The translations under genes were made by a program, and so were the position numbers. Below, piece by piece: positions 1-7,587 of a DNA stretch of 27,658 bases; position 1 is the first letter of the stretch, and each line of letters opens with the position of its first letter. The notes beneath the pieces are model-generated. The model had not been told where the DNA came from, did no database searches, and saw nothing but the letters and a program-made list of their open reading frames with translations. The stretch covers positions 1-27,658 of the forward strand of contig UQGR01000027.1 in the NCBI GenBank assembly GCA_900540705.1, given 5' to 3'. Source of the DNA: an uncultured Mollicutes bacterium (GTDB lineage: Bacteria > Bacillota_I > Bacilli_A > Acholeplasmatales > Anaeroplasmataceae).

Positions 1-785
1 GAGACTGATAATTTAATTGAAGATGCCATATATAGTTCAAACTGCTCAAAAACAAGCTTATTAATCTGCTAATATTTTTCTTTTATAAAGCAATAAAAGT
101 ATTTTTTGGAGAAGGATTAAGTAAATTTAATCTTTACAGTTTTTATTCTTTCTATAAGTTATATTCAAACATTTTCCAAATACTGTCTGGAAAATCTTTA
201 TTGTCGTAGTCACATTATAGTATCTTATTATAGGTTAAAGATGAAGAAGCTTTGAGAGAGGTATGGAGTTTTAGAACGCTACAAAGAAATGTTAGTTCCC
301 ATTATCTAACAGATACATTGGATTATATAAAAAACCCAGTAATAGCAGAATTCTTAGGTTTAAGTGGTATTCCTAGTTATACGGAATCTGATTTAGTAAC
401 TGCAATAATAAATAATATTCAAAAAATATTTGTTGGAATTAAGAAAAGGCAGATTATTATATTAAATTAGGTCTCTATAATTACTTGTTAAAATGTTGTA
501 TCCTTGTAGATTTAAAGACAAATAAAATAACTCATCAAGATGTAGGACAGATGGATATGTATGTTCGTATGTATGATGAGTTAAAGAATATAATCCTTCA
601 CTTGGAATTGTATTATGTTTAGATACTGATGAGGATATTGCTAGATATTCTATGTTAATTGAAAATCAAAGATTGTTTGCAAGCAAATATAAACTATATT
701 TATCTACTGAAGAGGAATTAAAGAAGAAGAGAAGATAATTTATCAATTGCAGCAAAAAAGTAATAAAACAAGAAATTCCATATAG
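1..785 (+). pseudogene. Decayed DUF1016 / YhcG-type PDDEXK nuclease gene
   Basis: Conceptual translation in shifting frames recovers successive blocks of the DUF1016 (YhcG-like) family. Bases 1-33 give ETDNLIEDAIY. After a frameshift, bases 35-73 give VQTAQKQAY, a stop, then SAN. Bases 108-470 share one frame and give GEGLSKFNLYSF, SNIFQILSGKS, SHYSILL, VKDEEALREVWSFRTLQRN and AEFLGL, broken by TAG codons where the family has W (LSWSHY) and probably Q. After the stop at 470 another frame gives LLKCCILVDLKTNKITHQD and VGQMDMYVRMYDELK, the PDDEXK core region. A further shift gives GIVLCLDTDEDIARYS and LFASKYKLYLSTEEEL, and a last shift gives KIIYQLQQKSNKTRNSI, ending at 785. At least four frame changes and three nonsense codons show it is dead. 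The start lies outside the window. In the family these proteins are nucleases linked to DNA repair or defence. The 72-residue open stretch at 252-470 is part of this remnant, not a separate gene. Confidence 0.85.
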
Positions 786-830
786 GGTGTATAGAGGAAG
801 AACAACTAATTTTTAAAGGATAAAAATATA

Positions 831-859
831 TTGCCTTTTAAGAAAACAAGGAATATAAT
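831..859 (+). promoter_or_regulatory. Sigma-A promoter of the ferritin gene
   Basis: TTGCCT (831-836), 17 bases, TATAAT (854-859), placed 24 bases before the ferritin start. An AAGGAG ribosome site at 871-876 lies 7 bases before the ATG. I see no Fur-box palindrome in the short leader. Confidence 0.7.
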
Positions 860-883
860 ATATTAAGAAAAAGGAGAAAAAAT

Positions 884-1381
884 ATGATAAATGAAAAAGT
901 GGCAATGTTAATAAACGAACAAGTTAATAAGGAATTATATTCAGCCTATCTATATTTAGACTTTGCAAATTATTTTGAAGATTGTGGATTAGATGGCTTT
1001 GCTCATTGGTATGAGCTTCAGGCACAGGAAGAAATGGATCATGCATTAAAAATGAGAAAGTATTTAATAGATAATGGACTTCATGTGAATTTAGATTCTA
1101 TTGCAAAGCCTGATAAAAAATTTGAGAAACCTATTGATGTTTTAAAGGCTGGCTTAGAGCATGAACGCTATGTAACCTCTTTAATCAATTGTATTTATGA
1201 TGCGGCTTTTGATGCAAGAGAATATAAGACTATGCAATTTTTAGATTGGTTTGTAAAAGAACAAGTGGAAGAAGAAAAAAATGCAGAGGATTTACTAAAG
1301 AAAATGGAAATTTTCTCTTCAGATTCAAAAGGTTTGTATTCCTTAAATCAAGAGCTTAAGGGCCGTACTTTAGCAAATTAA
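884..1381 (+). CDS. ftnA: Non-heme ferritin
   Basis: 165 residues, the usual length of a bacterial ferritin subunit. It oxidises Fe(II) at a di-iron ferroxidase centre and stores it as ferric mineral inside a 24-subunit cytoplasmic shell. The ferroxidase ligands are visible at the positions known from E. coli FtnA: E17, E50, H53, E94, Q127 and E130. The four-helix signature (NKELYSAYLYL, then ELQAQEEMDHALKM) is intact. There is no Met haem ligand pattern suggesting a bacterioferritin. The start is set by AAGGAG 7 bases upstream. It is monocistronic, with its own promoter and a terminator at 1460-1497. It would buffer iron and limit Fenton damage. No other iron genes are adjacent. Confidence 0.96.
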   Translation: MINEKVAMLINEQVNKELYSAYLYLDFANYFEDCGLDGFAHWYELQAQEEMDHALKMRKYLIDNGLHVNLDSIAKPDKKFEKPIDVLKAGLEHERYVTSLINCIYDAAFDAREYKTMQFLDWFVKEQVEEEKNAEDLLKKMEIFSSDSKGLYSLNQELKGRTLAN

Positions 1382-1459
1382 GTTTTTAAAAGAAAAAAGA
1401 AAATATAAATGCTTCAGGAAAATTATTTATATTTTAAACCTATTTTCTTGTTTCGTTTG

Positions 1460-1497
1460 AGCTTGCCATCTAATAAGTAGACAAGCTTTTTCTTTTT
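1460..1497 (+). terminator. Rho-independent terminator after ferritin
   Basis: AGCTTG (1460-1465) pairs with CAAGCT (1482-1487). An inner TCTA/TAGA pairing shortens the loop. TTTTTCTTTTTG follows. Confidence 0.75.
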
Positions 1498-1527
1498 GTT
1501 TTGGTTCTGCATTTAAGAATATTTTCC

Positions 1528-1556
1528 TTGAATCCTTAATAAATTTTTGTTATAAA
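1528..1556 (+). promoter_or_regulatory. Sigma-A promoter for the membrane protein at 1613
   Basis: TTGAAT (1528-1533), 17 bases, TATAAA (1551-1556), 56 bases before the start codon. Confidence 0.55.
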
Positions 1557-1612
1557 TAAAGCGTTAATAGTCGATTAAATCAAAAAAGTAATTAAATAAA
1601 AAGGGAATAGGT

Positions 1613-2359
1613 ATGAATGAGAAAGTAAAAAAGAAAAATTATAGTATTGGAACTATAGCGCTACTCTTAATAGTTGGTAGTATATTTGTGGCACTTGGCA
1701 TTGCAATATTAGGAATAGCTATAGATGGTATAATTCGCTATGGAATCGCTGGAATTGGTGTGGGAATTTTTATGCCGATTGTCCTCATATTAGCGCTTTT
1801 AGGCTTTGGAATAACAGCTATAGTTATGGGTTCTAAGCAGATTTATCTTTGGGTAAGCCAAAATAAAACCATAAAATATGGTAGAGATGCTACTGCCAAA
1901 ATCATCGATTATACCTCTGCAAGTCATGGTAGAAGAGTGAATAACTGCATTCGATATTCCTTTACTCTTTCCTATAACGATAATGGAGAAACAAAAGCTT
2001 TTAAGACAGATTATTTATATGATATAAATGAATTTAGATATTTGAAAGAACTAGACAAGGTTAAAATTAAGATTAATGGTAAATTTGTTGTAATTAATGA
2101 GTGTTTTACTAAGGAGATTTATAAGCTAGATTCCACCTATGGAATAGAAAAAGAATTTTTCAAGCAAAAGCCTGTTGCCATATTGCTTCGTCTATGGCCA
2201 CTATGCTTTTTTATATCTATGATTTTATTGTTTGTTTCTCTAGGGATTGGAAATAGCACCTTTGCTACAATAGCTATCATTCTCGTCTTTACCATACATT
2301 TTCCTTTTGTAATTCCTTTGGCGATTTACCTTATCAAATGGTTTAGAAGAAAAAAGTAA
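1613..2359 (+). CDS. Membrane protein with a DUF3592-like central domain
   Basis: 248 residues, function unknown. Two hydrophobic helices lie near residues 14-36 and 44-70, and two more near 192-213 and 219-242. Between them is a soluble domain of about 110 residues (KYGRDATAKIIDY...FTLSYNDNGETKAF...DKVKIKINGKFVVI). It has the beta-rich pattern of DUF3592 domains: modified sugar-of-peptide chains are not implied, only a small barrel that follows a membrane helix pair. The family link rests on pattern only. A weak AAAAGGGAATAG ribosome site precedes ATG 1613. It has its own promoter and a possible terminator, so it appears monocistronic. Neither neighbour hints at its role. Confidence 0.8.
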   Translation: MNEKVKKKNYSIGTIALLLIVGSIFVALGIAILGIAIDGIIRYGIAGIGVGIFMPIVLILALLGFGITAIVMGSKQIYLWVSQNKTIKYGRDATAKIIDYTSASHGRRVNNCIRYSFTLSYNDNGETKAFKTDYLYDINEFRYLKELDKVKIKINGKFVVINECFTKEIYKLDSTYGIEKEFFKQKPVAILLRLWPLCFFISMILLFVSLGIGNSTFATIAIILVFTIHFPFVIPLAIYLIKWFRRKK

Positions 2360-2395
2360 ATTCTAGAGAAAGTATATATTTAAAATATTTATTAA

Positions 2396-2459
2396 CATCA
2401 TCTTTAAGAGGAACCCTTCATTTCTTTTGCAGATTTACTATAGGTAAGATGGTGTTTTT
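2396..2459 (+). terminator. Possible terminator with a large loop
   Basis: CATCATCTT (2396-2404) can form nine pairs, one G-U, with AAGATGGTG (2446-2454), followed by TTTTT. The loop of about 41 bases is unusually large and holds a small AAGaGG/CCtTC hairpin. It may be a terminator or another structured RNA element. Confidence 0.45.
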
Positions 2460-2498
2460 CTATTTAAGACATTGAATCAATGAATTATTTTAAAAAAA

Positions 2499-2533
2499 TG
2501 CAATAAAAACTCTATTTCATGTGTTAAATAAAT
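2499..2533 (+). promoter_or_regulatory. Candidate ECF sigma promoter element, copy 1
   Basis: The pattern is TGCAATAAAA, 4 bases, TATTT, 3 bases, GTGTT, 1 base, AATAAAT. An element with the same spacing lies upstream of the lipoprotein at 4520; 29 of 35 positions agree. It could be the autoregulated promoter of the sigma factor, with a -35-like TGCAAT and a -10-like GTGTT 16 bases apart. A sigma-A-like TATAAT at 2546-2551, with a poor -35, lies just downstream, so basal transcription may use that. Confidence 0.45.
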
Positions 2534-2581
2534 AGGAATAAGAGATATAATTTTGTTAAATCTTATTGTGAGGAGTCTAAG

Positions 2582-3112
2582 ATGAATAAAAAGGAAGTAA
2601 ATATCCTTCTTTTAAAGATTAAGGAAGGAGACAACCAGGCATTTGAACAGCTTTATAAACAAACCAGTCAAGGGGTTTATTCTTTTGTCTATTCCTATAT
2701 GGGAAATTATATGGATACAGAGGATGTTCTTCAAATGACCTATATGAAAATTAAAAATAATATATCTCAGTATAGAGAAGATACTAACGGCTTAGCCTGG
2801 ATTTTGCAAATTGCCAAGAATACCTCATTAAATGAACTCAGGAGTATTAAAACTTATCAAAAAGTTCAATTAGATACAAATATTCCTCCCACTACATCCT
2901 CCTCACAATCCTATGAACAGCAGTCAATCGTAGAAGTTATGAAGAAGGTTTTGAGTGAAGAAGAATATCAAATCATTACTTTACATGTCCTTTGGAATTA
3001 TCGTCATAAGGATATCGCAAGATTTTTGAATGTACCTATTGGAACCGTTACTTCAAAATATAAAAGAGCTATTACAAAAGTAAAATCAGTATGGAAGGAG
3101 GAGATAAAATGA
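2582..3112 (+). CDS. ECF-like RNA polymerase sigma-70 family factor
   Basis: 176 residues, the usual ECF size. Region 2 spans about residues 17-85 (DNQAFEQLYKQ...DTEDVLQMTYMKI...GLAWILQIAKN) and region 4 about 125-172 (LSEEEYQIITLHVL, then IARFLNVPIGTVTSKYKRA, a helix-turn-helix). There is no region 3 or 1.1. It would direct RNA polymerase to a small regulon. Its TGA stop overlaps the ATG of the next gene by four bases (ATGA), so the sigma and the transmembrane RsgI-like protein are translationally coupled, as is usual for sigma/anti-sigma pairs. The GAGGAG ribosome site is at 2570-2575. A repeated element upstream of this gene and of the lipoprotein gene suggests autoregulation. In RsgI systems the cognate factors are SigI-like; this protein reads more like an ECF factor, so the subgroup is open. 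Confidence 0.9.
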   Translation: MNKKEVNILLLKIKEGDNQAFEQLYKQTSQGVYSFVYSYMGNYMDTEDVLQMTYMKIKNNISQYREDTNGLAWILQIAKNTSLNELRSIKTYQKVQLDTNIPPTTSSSQSYEQQSIVEVMKKVLSEEEYQIITLHVLWNYRHKDIARFLNVPIGTVTSKYKRAITKVKSVWKEEIK

Positions 3113-4455
3113 AATCCTGGAAAAAACAATTTAAAAAAGAAATTGCTATGCATACTCCAGAATTAAAGGATGAGGTAAAAAAATTTCCTATTCCTATGGA
3201 AGTAAAAGAAAAAGAAAAGCCTAAAAAAAATATATTCAAGCTTTATTGGACTCTCCCTTCAGCCGCATTAGCTATTCTTATCTTATTTTTCTGTTTATGG
3301 TTTTTTCTAAAGCCAGTAAATCCTTCAAGTCCACAAGTATATGTTTACACTCTTGATATTAACCCATCATTTATATTTGTTACAGATGAAGAGGGAACAG
3401 TTACATCCGCATCTTCCTTGAACGAAGATGCAGATGTAGTTTTATCCAGTTTAGACTTCTTAAGCAATATCCACATTTCTAAAGCGATGACAGCTTGCAT
3501 TGATTCGGCAGCTAGATTAGGCTATTTTGAAGTTTCTAAGCAAGGGGATGCAGTTTTAGTTTGTGGGCTAAAGGAGGATGAAAGTCAATTATTAAATTCA
3601 ATAGCCTCCTCTATTCAAGCCTATTTCTGTGAAAAAGGGTTTTATGGTGTTTACATAGAAGAAAGGATGTCCCTAGTAGAATTTTGTCAGGATTTAGGTG
3701 TTCCTTCTACAAGCGATATTCATAATTTTTTAAATCATTTTGAGGAGATAGAGTCTTTGTATGGAAATAGAGGGGCAAATGAAAATAATATAGCTTCGCT
3801 TTATGAAGATTATATTATCGGAACTCAATTGCTTGATTTTATGAGAGTTTCATTAAAAAGAAATTTAAACCTGATTTATGACAATGCAACCATGATTTTA
3901 AATATCGCTTCCCTAAATGCGAAAATTATGGTTCACGAGGAAAATCCAGCATTATTTTTAAAGGATTATTGGAGTGTAAAGCTTTTCTCAGATAAAAATT
4001 ATACAAATTCTTTTGCAGAAGTAATGGAGGAAATGGATGCTCTGTTAGACGAATACGAAAAAAGCTTTGGTAGTAAGCTACAATCACTTCAGGATGTTAC
4101 GAGTTTACTAGAATCCTATAAAGGAATATCTTTAGAGGATATCAAAGATTTAGAAAATCTATCGGTAGTGGATTTTTTAAACCATCCTGAGCGGTATATT
4201 TCCATTTTAAAAAATATAGGGGAAGATGTTTCTGAGTTAGAAGGTATGCTCATCCCTCCAACCTCTATAGAAGAATATCAAGCTCAGCTTCAGAAAGTAT
4301 TAACTATTTTAGCAAATCAAAAGAAATTAGAATTTAAAGAAATATATGAAGAAACTAGAAGTAGTATAGATGAAATAAGCTATGAGAATTATATAAAAAA
4401 TATTGAAAAAGAATATGGTTCCTTACTAAATTACTGGAATAGTCAAAAAAAATAA
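3109..4455 (+). CDS. Transmembrane anti-sigma factor with RsgI-like extracellular domain
   Basis: 448 residues from ATG 3109, chosen because AAGGAGG (3095-3101) sits correctly before it and it overlaps the sigma stop; an in-frame ATG at 3091 lies inside the ribosome site. Residues 1-46 are cytosolic and Lys-rich (likely sigma-binding), 47-67 form one membrane helix, and the rest is outside. The extracellular part begins with YVYTLDINPS (DINPS at 83-87) and continues with ...NEDADVVL and IDSAARLGYF, the pattern of the RsgI-type domain. In characterised clostridial RsgI proteins this domain self-cleaves at an Asn-Pro bond; here the equivalent would be N85-P86 (inference). The remaining 300 residues are helical and unrecognised. 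No carbohydrate-binding or enzyme domain, common in cellulolytic RsgI, is present. It likely holds the sigma factor at the membrane until an envelope signal arrives. Confidence 0.82.
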   Translation: MKSWKKQFKKEIAMHTPELKDEVKKFPIPMEVKEKEKPKKNIFKLYWTLPSAALAILILFFCLWFFLKPVNPSSPQVYVYTLDINPSFIFVTDEEGTVTSASSLNEDADVVLSSLDFLSNIHISKAMTACIDSAARLGYFEVSKQGDAVLVCGLKEDESQLLNSIASSIQAYFCEKGFYGVYIEERMSLVEFCQDLGVPSTSDIHNFLNHFEEIESLYGNRGANENNIASLYEDYIIGTQLLDFMRVSLKRNLNLIYDNATMILNIASLNAKIMVHEENPALFLKDYWSVKLFSDKNYTNSFAEVMEEMDALLDEYEKSFGSKLQSLQDVTSLLESYKGISLEDIKDLENLSVVDFLNHPERYISILKNIGEDVSELEGMLIPPTSIEEYQAQLQKVLTILANQKKLEFKEIYEETRSSIDEISYENYIKNIEKEYGSLLNYWNSQKK

Positions 4456-4461
4456 AATGTT

Positions 4462-4496
4462 TGCAATAAAATATTTATTTTAAGTGTTTAATAAAT
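4462..4496 (+). promoter_or_regulatory. Candidate ECF sigma promoter element, copy 2
   Basis: Same element and spacing as 2499-2533 (TGCAATAAAA, TATTT, GTGTT, AATAAAT blocks). Its end is 23 bases before the lipoprotein ATG. No terminator is seen between 4455 and 4520, so the lipoprotein may be transcribed both by read-through and from this site. Confidence 0.45.
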
Positions 4497-4519
4497 GTAA
4501 AAGAAAGAAGGAATGAATT

Positions 4520-6028
4520 ATGAAAAAATTTATAAAATTATTTTCAAGCCTACTTATATTAGGTATGAGTGTGGTATTATGCTCTTGTGATACTACAGAC
4601 GAGAAGACAGAACAAAATGCCTATGTTAGCTTAGACATTAATCCAGCGATTGAATTGATAGTAGATCAAGGGAATAAAGTCATTAGTGTCCGAGGAGAAA
4701 ATGAGGATGGGCAGGTTTTACTTTATGAAGAAGCAGGGATTACAGGTGTTGATGTTAGTGTTGCCATAGAACGCATAACGAATCTTGCGATTGAGCTGGG
4801 CTATTTAGATGAAGCCAATAAGGTAGTAGATACAATTGTGACCTCTGGAAATGAGGAATTTACTTCCAAGCTTTTGGAAAAGGTGAATACAAGTATTACT
4901 GCAACTGCATCCAATTTAGGTCTCACCGTTTCAACCGATGGTGAAGGTGCTTATTCATTAGTCCGAAAATTGAATAGTTTTAAGGAAAAATTTCCAAATA
5001 ACAAAGCAATTCAAACGATGAGTATCCAGAAATTCAAACTAGCTCTTTCAGCAAGTGAGACAGGAGAAATCACTTTAGAGGCTGCTGTTGAATTAGATGA
5101 TACGGAATTGATTTCAATACTTCAAACAGCAAATGAAAAGATAGAAAGCTTTGCTACAGAAAGCTATTTAGAGGCTAAGAATAAAGCGTTAGCACTCTAT
5201 GATCAGGCTGCTTCCATCGCAGAATATGGAGTATATACTAAATTTTATTTAGAAAGGATTTTAACACATCCTATGACTGCATATTATGGTGGTGTATACC
5301 AAATGTATGCCTCTGCCGCAAAGAGCTTTGATGTCTTGTACCAGGTGGCTAAACTCACTACAAAGGTAAAGGACTATCCATTAAATCCAATTCAGGTTAA
5401 AGCTATTTTAGATTCTCTTGGAATGTCAGAAGAAGAAATTGAGCTATTAAAGAATTCCAATGGTGATATTACCATTCGAAGTATAGAGGCATATGTTGAT
5501 AAATTATTTAAAAATTCTCCTGCCTCAAAGGAATTAGAGGATCTTAAAATAAAGCTTACTCAAGCTTTAAATAGCATTGAAACTAGTATTGAGGAGTTTG
5601 TTAATAAGCTTTCAGAGGAGTATAAGCCTCAAATTGAAGCTGCTATTGAAAATACCAAGCAAATTGTTTCATCTATTGAATCTATGCTATCTGTTCTTCC
5701 AGAGGGAGTAAAAGCAATTCTAAACAATAGTATAAATGATTTCAAAGAAATTGTTGGAACTATGGAGGGATTGCTAGAGGATGGAAGCTTTGATTTAGAA
5801 GATTTAAAGAAATTCTCTGAACAGCTTGATGAAAAAGCTAAGGAATATTTAGATAAAATTACTTCAGATTTATCAAAGGAAGAAGTCAAAGAACTAGAAG
5901 CAAGAAAAGCAGATGCTGTCAATAAATTAGCCAATCAAAAGAAGGAATTAGAAGAAACACTTAATAAAGCAGAGACAGAAGCGAAAGCTAAATTAGCAGA
6001 ACTTAAGGCGAGTCGTACTAAGAAATGA
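4520..6028 (+). CDS. Lipoprotein with RsgI-like domain and C-terminal coiled coil
   Basis: 502 residues. The signal peptide ends in a lipobox, LCSC, with C23 as the lipidated Cys. Right after it comes YVSLDINPAIEL (DINPA at 39-43), then ...GENEDGQVLL and ITNLAIELGYLDEA, matching the extracellular domain of the preceding anti-sigma protein. It has no cytosolic part, so it cannot bind the sigma factor itself. Residues 190-430 are mostly helical, and the last 70 residues (EEVKELEARK...KKELEETLNKAETEAKAK) look like a coiled coil. Both proteins contain LANQKK near the C-terminal end. It sits on the outer face of the membrane and may be a sensor, a decoy for the signal, or an interaction partner of the anti-sigma domain. 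Its role is inferred only from the shared domain and context. Confidence 0.85.
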   Translation: MKKFIKLFSSLLILGMSVVLCSCDTTDEKTEQNAYVSLDINPAIELIVDQGNKVISVRGENEDGQVLLYEEAGITGVDVSVAIERITNLAIELGYLDEANKVVDTIVTSGNEEFTSKLLEKVNTSITATASNLGLTVSTDGEGAYSLVRKLNSFKEKFPNNKAIQTMSIQKFKLALSASETGEITLEAAVELDDTELISILQTANEKIESFATESYLEAKNKALALYDQAASIAEYGVYTKFYLERILTHPMTAYYGGVYQMYASAAKSFDVLYQVAKLTTKVKDYPLNPIQVKAILDSLGMSEEEIELLKNSNGDITIRSIEAYVDKLFKNSPASKELEDLKIKLTQALNSIETSIEEFVNKLSEEYKPQIEAAIENTKQIVSSIESMLSVLPEGVKAILNNSINDFKEIVGTMEGLLEDGSFDLEDLKKFSEQLDEKAKEYLDKITSDLSKEEVKELEARKADAVNKLANQKKELEETLNKAETEAKAKLAELKASRTKK

Positions 6029-6075
6029 GTAGAGTCATCTAATCAAGCGAAAAAAGAAGTAATATATTGAAATGG

Positions 6076-6102
6076 AACAAGGGTACCTCCCCTTGTTTTT
6101 TT
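6076..6102 (+). terminator. Rho-independent terminator after the sigma module
   Basis: AACAAGGG (6076-6083) pairs with CCCTTGTT (6090-6097) around a 6-base loop, followed by a run of T. It marks the end of the sigma/anti-sigma/lipoprotein group. Confidence 0.9.
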
Positions 6103-6143
6103 GTAAAGTAAAGTTTAATAGGAAAAAATTAAAAGAATTTCGT

Positions 6144-6172
6144 TTGCTATTATTTCCTATGTTTGCTATAAT
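6144..6172 (+). promoter_or_regulatory. Extended -10 promoter for the lipoprotein at 6226
   Basis: TTGCTA (6144-6149), 17 bases, TATAAT (6167-6172), with TGC directly before the -10. Confidence 0.65.
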
Positions 6173-6225
6173 CATAGTAGAATATGACATTATTTGATAT
6201 ATGAGCAGGGAAGGAGAATTATTGT

Positions 6226-6708
6226 ATGTTGAAAAAACTTTGGTTGCTTGTTTGTTTTTCTTTATTAGGAATTTTTCTGACGTCTTGTTCAGGCAAGGTT
6301 AGCATACATGATTGGTATGTGGTTGATAGTAAATCCATATCATATCCCTTAACCCTCTCTACTCCTATTATTCATGAAATTGATACACATCAGGATTTTA
6401 TGAAATATTTTGATGAAGAGAATTATAGATATATAGACGAGAATTTTTTTAAGGAATTCAAAATTTTAGTTTTTTATTTAGAATTAGATTGTTTTGAAGA
6501 CGTATATATTTACGATTTATATCTAGAACATAATGAATTATACATATCCGTTGGAATTGATTCTGGTGGATACTTTTCAGGGGCTGCTAGTCAGGTCTAT
6601 GCGTATTATATTGGCATTAGGCGGAGTCTTTTAAATAGGGTAAATGAGAATGTATACCTTGATATATTTAATCCTCGTACTATGGAAAAAGGAAGCAAGT
6701 ATTGCTAA
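6226..6708 (+). CDS. Small lipoprotein of unknown function
   Basis: 160 residues. A short signal peptide ends in LTSC with C21 as the lipid-anchor Cys (lipobox L18-T19-S20-C21). The mature part is acidic and aromatic-rich (HDWYVVDSKSISYPLTL, FDEENYRYIDENFFKEF, DSGGYFSGAASQVYAYYIGI) and I recognise no domain. The last residue is Cys. The ribosome site GGAAGGAG lies 9-16 bases before the ATG. It has its own promoter, stands between the sigma module's terminator and the flavodoxin gene, and shows no clear link to either. Confidence 0.8.
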   Translation: MLKKLWLLVCFSLLGIFLTSCSGKVSIHDWYVVDSKSISYPLTLSTPIIHEIDTHQDFMKYFDEENYRYIDENFFKEFKILVFYLELDCFEDVYIYDLYLEHNELYISVGIDSGGYFSGAASQVYAYYIGIRRSLLNRVNENVYLDIFNPRTMEKGSKYC

Positions 6709-6812
6709 TGAAAAGGAAGAAGCTTGAATGTTGAGTAGAAAAAGGGGTAAATCAAAAATAGTAAGAAGTATAGAAGATTTATAATATCTTATATATTTTG
6801 CAGGAGGTTAAT

Positions 6813-7580
6813 ATGGTTGGAATATACTTCAGTGGAACTGGAAATACAAAATATTGTGTAACTAGACTTGTAAAAGGTCTAGATGAGAGTGCTAAAGTTT
6901 ATTCGATTGAAGACAAGAATTCTATTCCTGCGATTTTGGAAAATGACGTCATCATTTTTGGTTATCCAATTTACTATTCCTGTCTTCCTAAAATAGTGAA
7001 GGACTATTTAGAGAATAATTCGAAAGCATTTAATAAAAAGAAAATATTCATACTTGCTACTATGGGTTTGTTTAGTGGAGATGGGACAGGCTGTTCTGCA
7101 AGATTATTAAAGAAATATGGTGCAACCATTTTAGGTGGTATTCATATTCAAATGCCAGATTGCATTGGAGATGTGAAGCTTTTAAAGAAACCACTATCTA
7201 AGAATATTAAGATTATTGATAAGGCAAATCAGAAGCTAGATGACGCTGTGCATAGAATTAAGAAACATCATTATCCCCGCCAGGGATTAGGCTTTGGCTC
7301 TCATTTGGCTGGTTTGTTTGGACAACGCCTATATTTTTCTAGTAAGACGAAGAAGTATTATACAGGAATAAAAATAGATTATAATGTATGTGTTCGTTGT
7401 GGATATTGTGCAAAAAATTGTCCTATGGAAAACATAAGTATTACGAAAGACTCTATAGAGCTTAGAAACCAATGTATTATGTGCTACCGTTGTTTTTCTT
7501 ATTGTAAAGAACAGGCAATAACGATTTTGGGCAACAAGGTATATGAACAGAGTTATATTGAAAAATATATAAAAGGATAG
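6813..7580 (+). CDS. EFR1-type flavodoxin/ferredoxin fusion protein
   Basis: 255 residues from ATG 6813; AGGAGG (6802-6807) fixes this start over an in-frame TTG at 6798. The N-terminal flavodoxin-like domain opens with the FMN phosphate loop YFSGTGNTKY and runs to about residue 170. The C-terminus carries two [4Fe-4S] motifs: C193-x2-C196-x2-C199-x3-C203-P and C221-x2-C224-x2-C227-x3-C231. This arrangement is the EFR1-family ferrodoxin type, a cytosolic electron carrier of anaerobes with unknown partners. The second cluster lacks the usual Pro after its last Cys. The next gene starts 7 bases after its stop and encodes another probable flavoprotein, so the two likely form an operon. Confidence 0.9.
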   Translation: MVGIYFSGTGNTKYCVTRLVKGLDESAKVYSIEDKNSIPAILENDVIIFGYPIYYSCLPKIVKDYLENNSKAFNKKKIFILATMGLFSGDGTGCSARLLKKYGATILGGIHIQMPDCIGDVKLLKKPLSKNIKIIDKANQKLDDAVHRIKKHHYPRQGLGFGSHLAGLFGQRLYFSSKTKKYYTGIKIDYNVCVRCGYCAKNCPMENISITKDSIELRNQCIMCYRCFSYCKEQAITILGNKVYEQSYIEKYIKG

Positions 7581-7587
7581 GAATAAA

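Noticed and set aside
252..470. A 72-residue open frame that could be taken for a small protein gene
   Set aside because: It is the central piece of the decayed DUF1016 gene; its frame continues upstream through in-frame TAG codons and no ribosome site precedes it.
5629..5934. Ser-rich minus-strand frame inside the RsgI-like lipoprotein gene
   Set aside because: Low-complexity mirror of the coiled-coil coding sequence; no ribosome site or recognisable motif.
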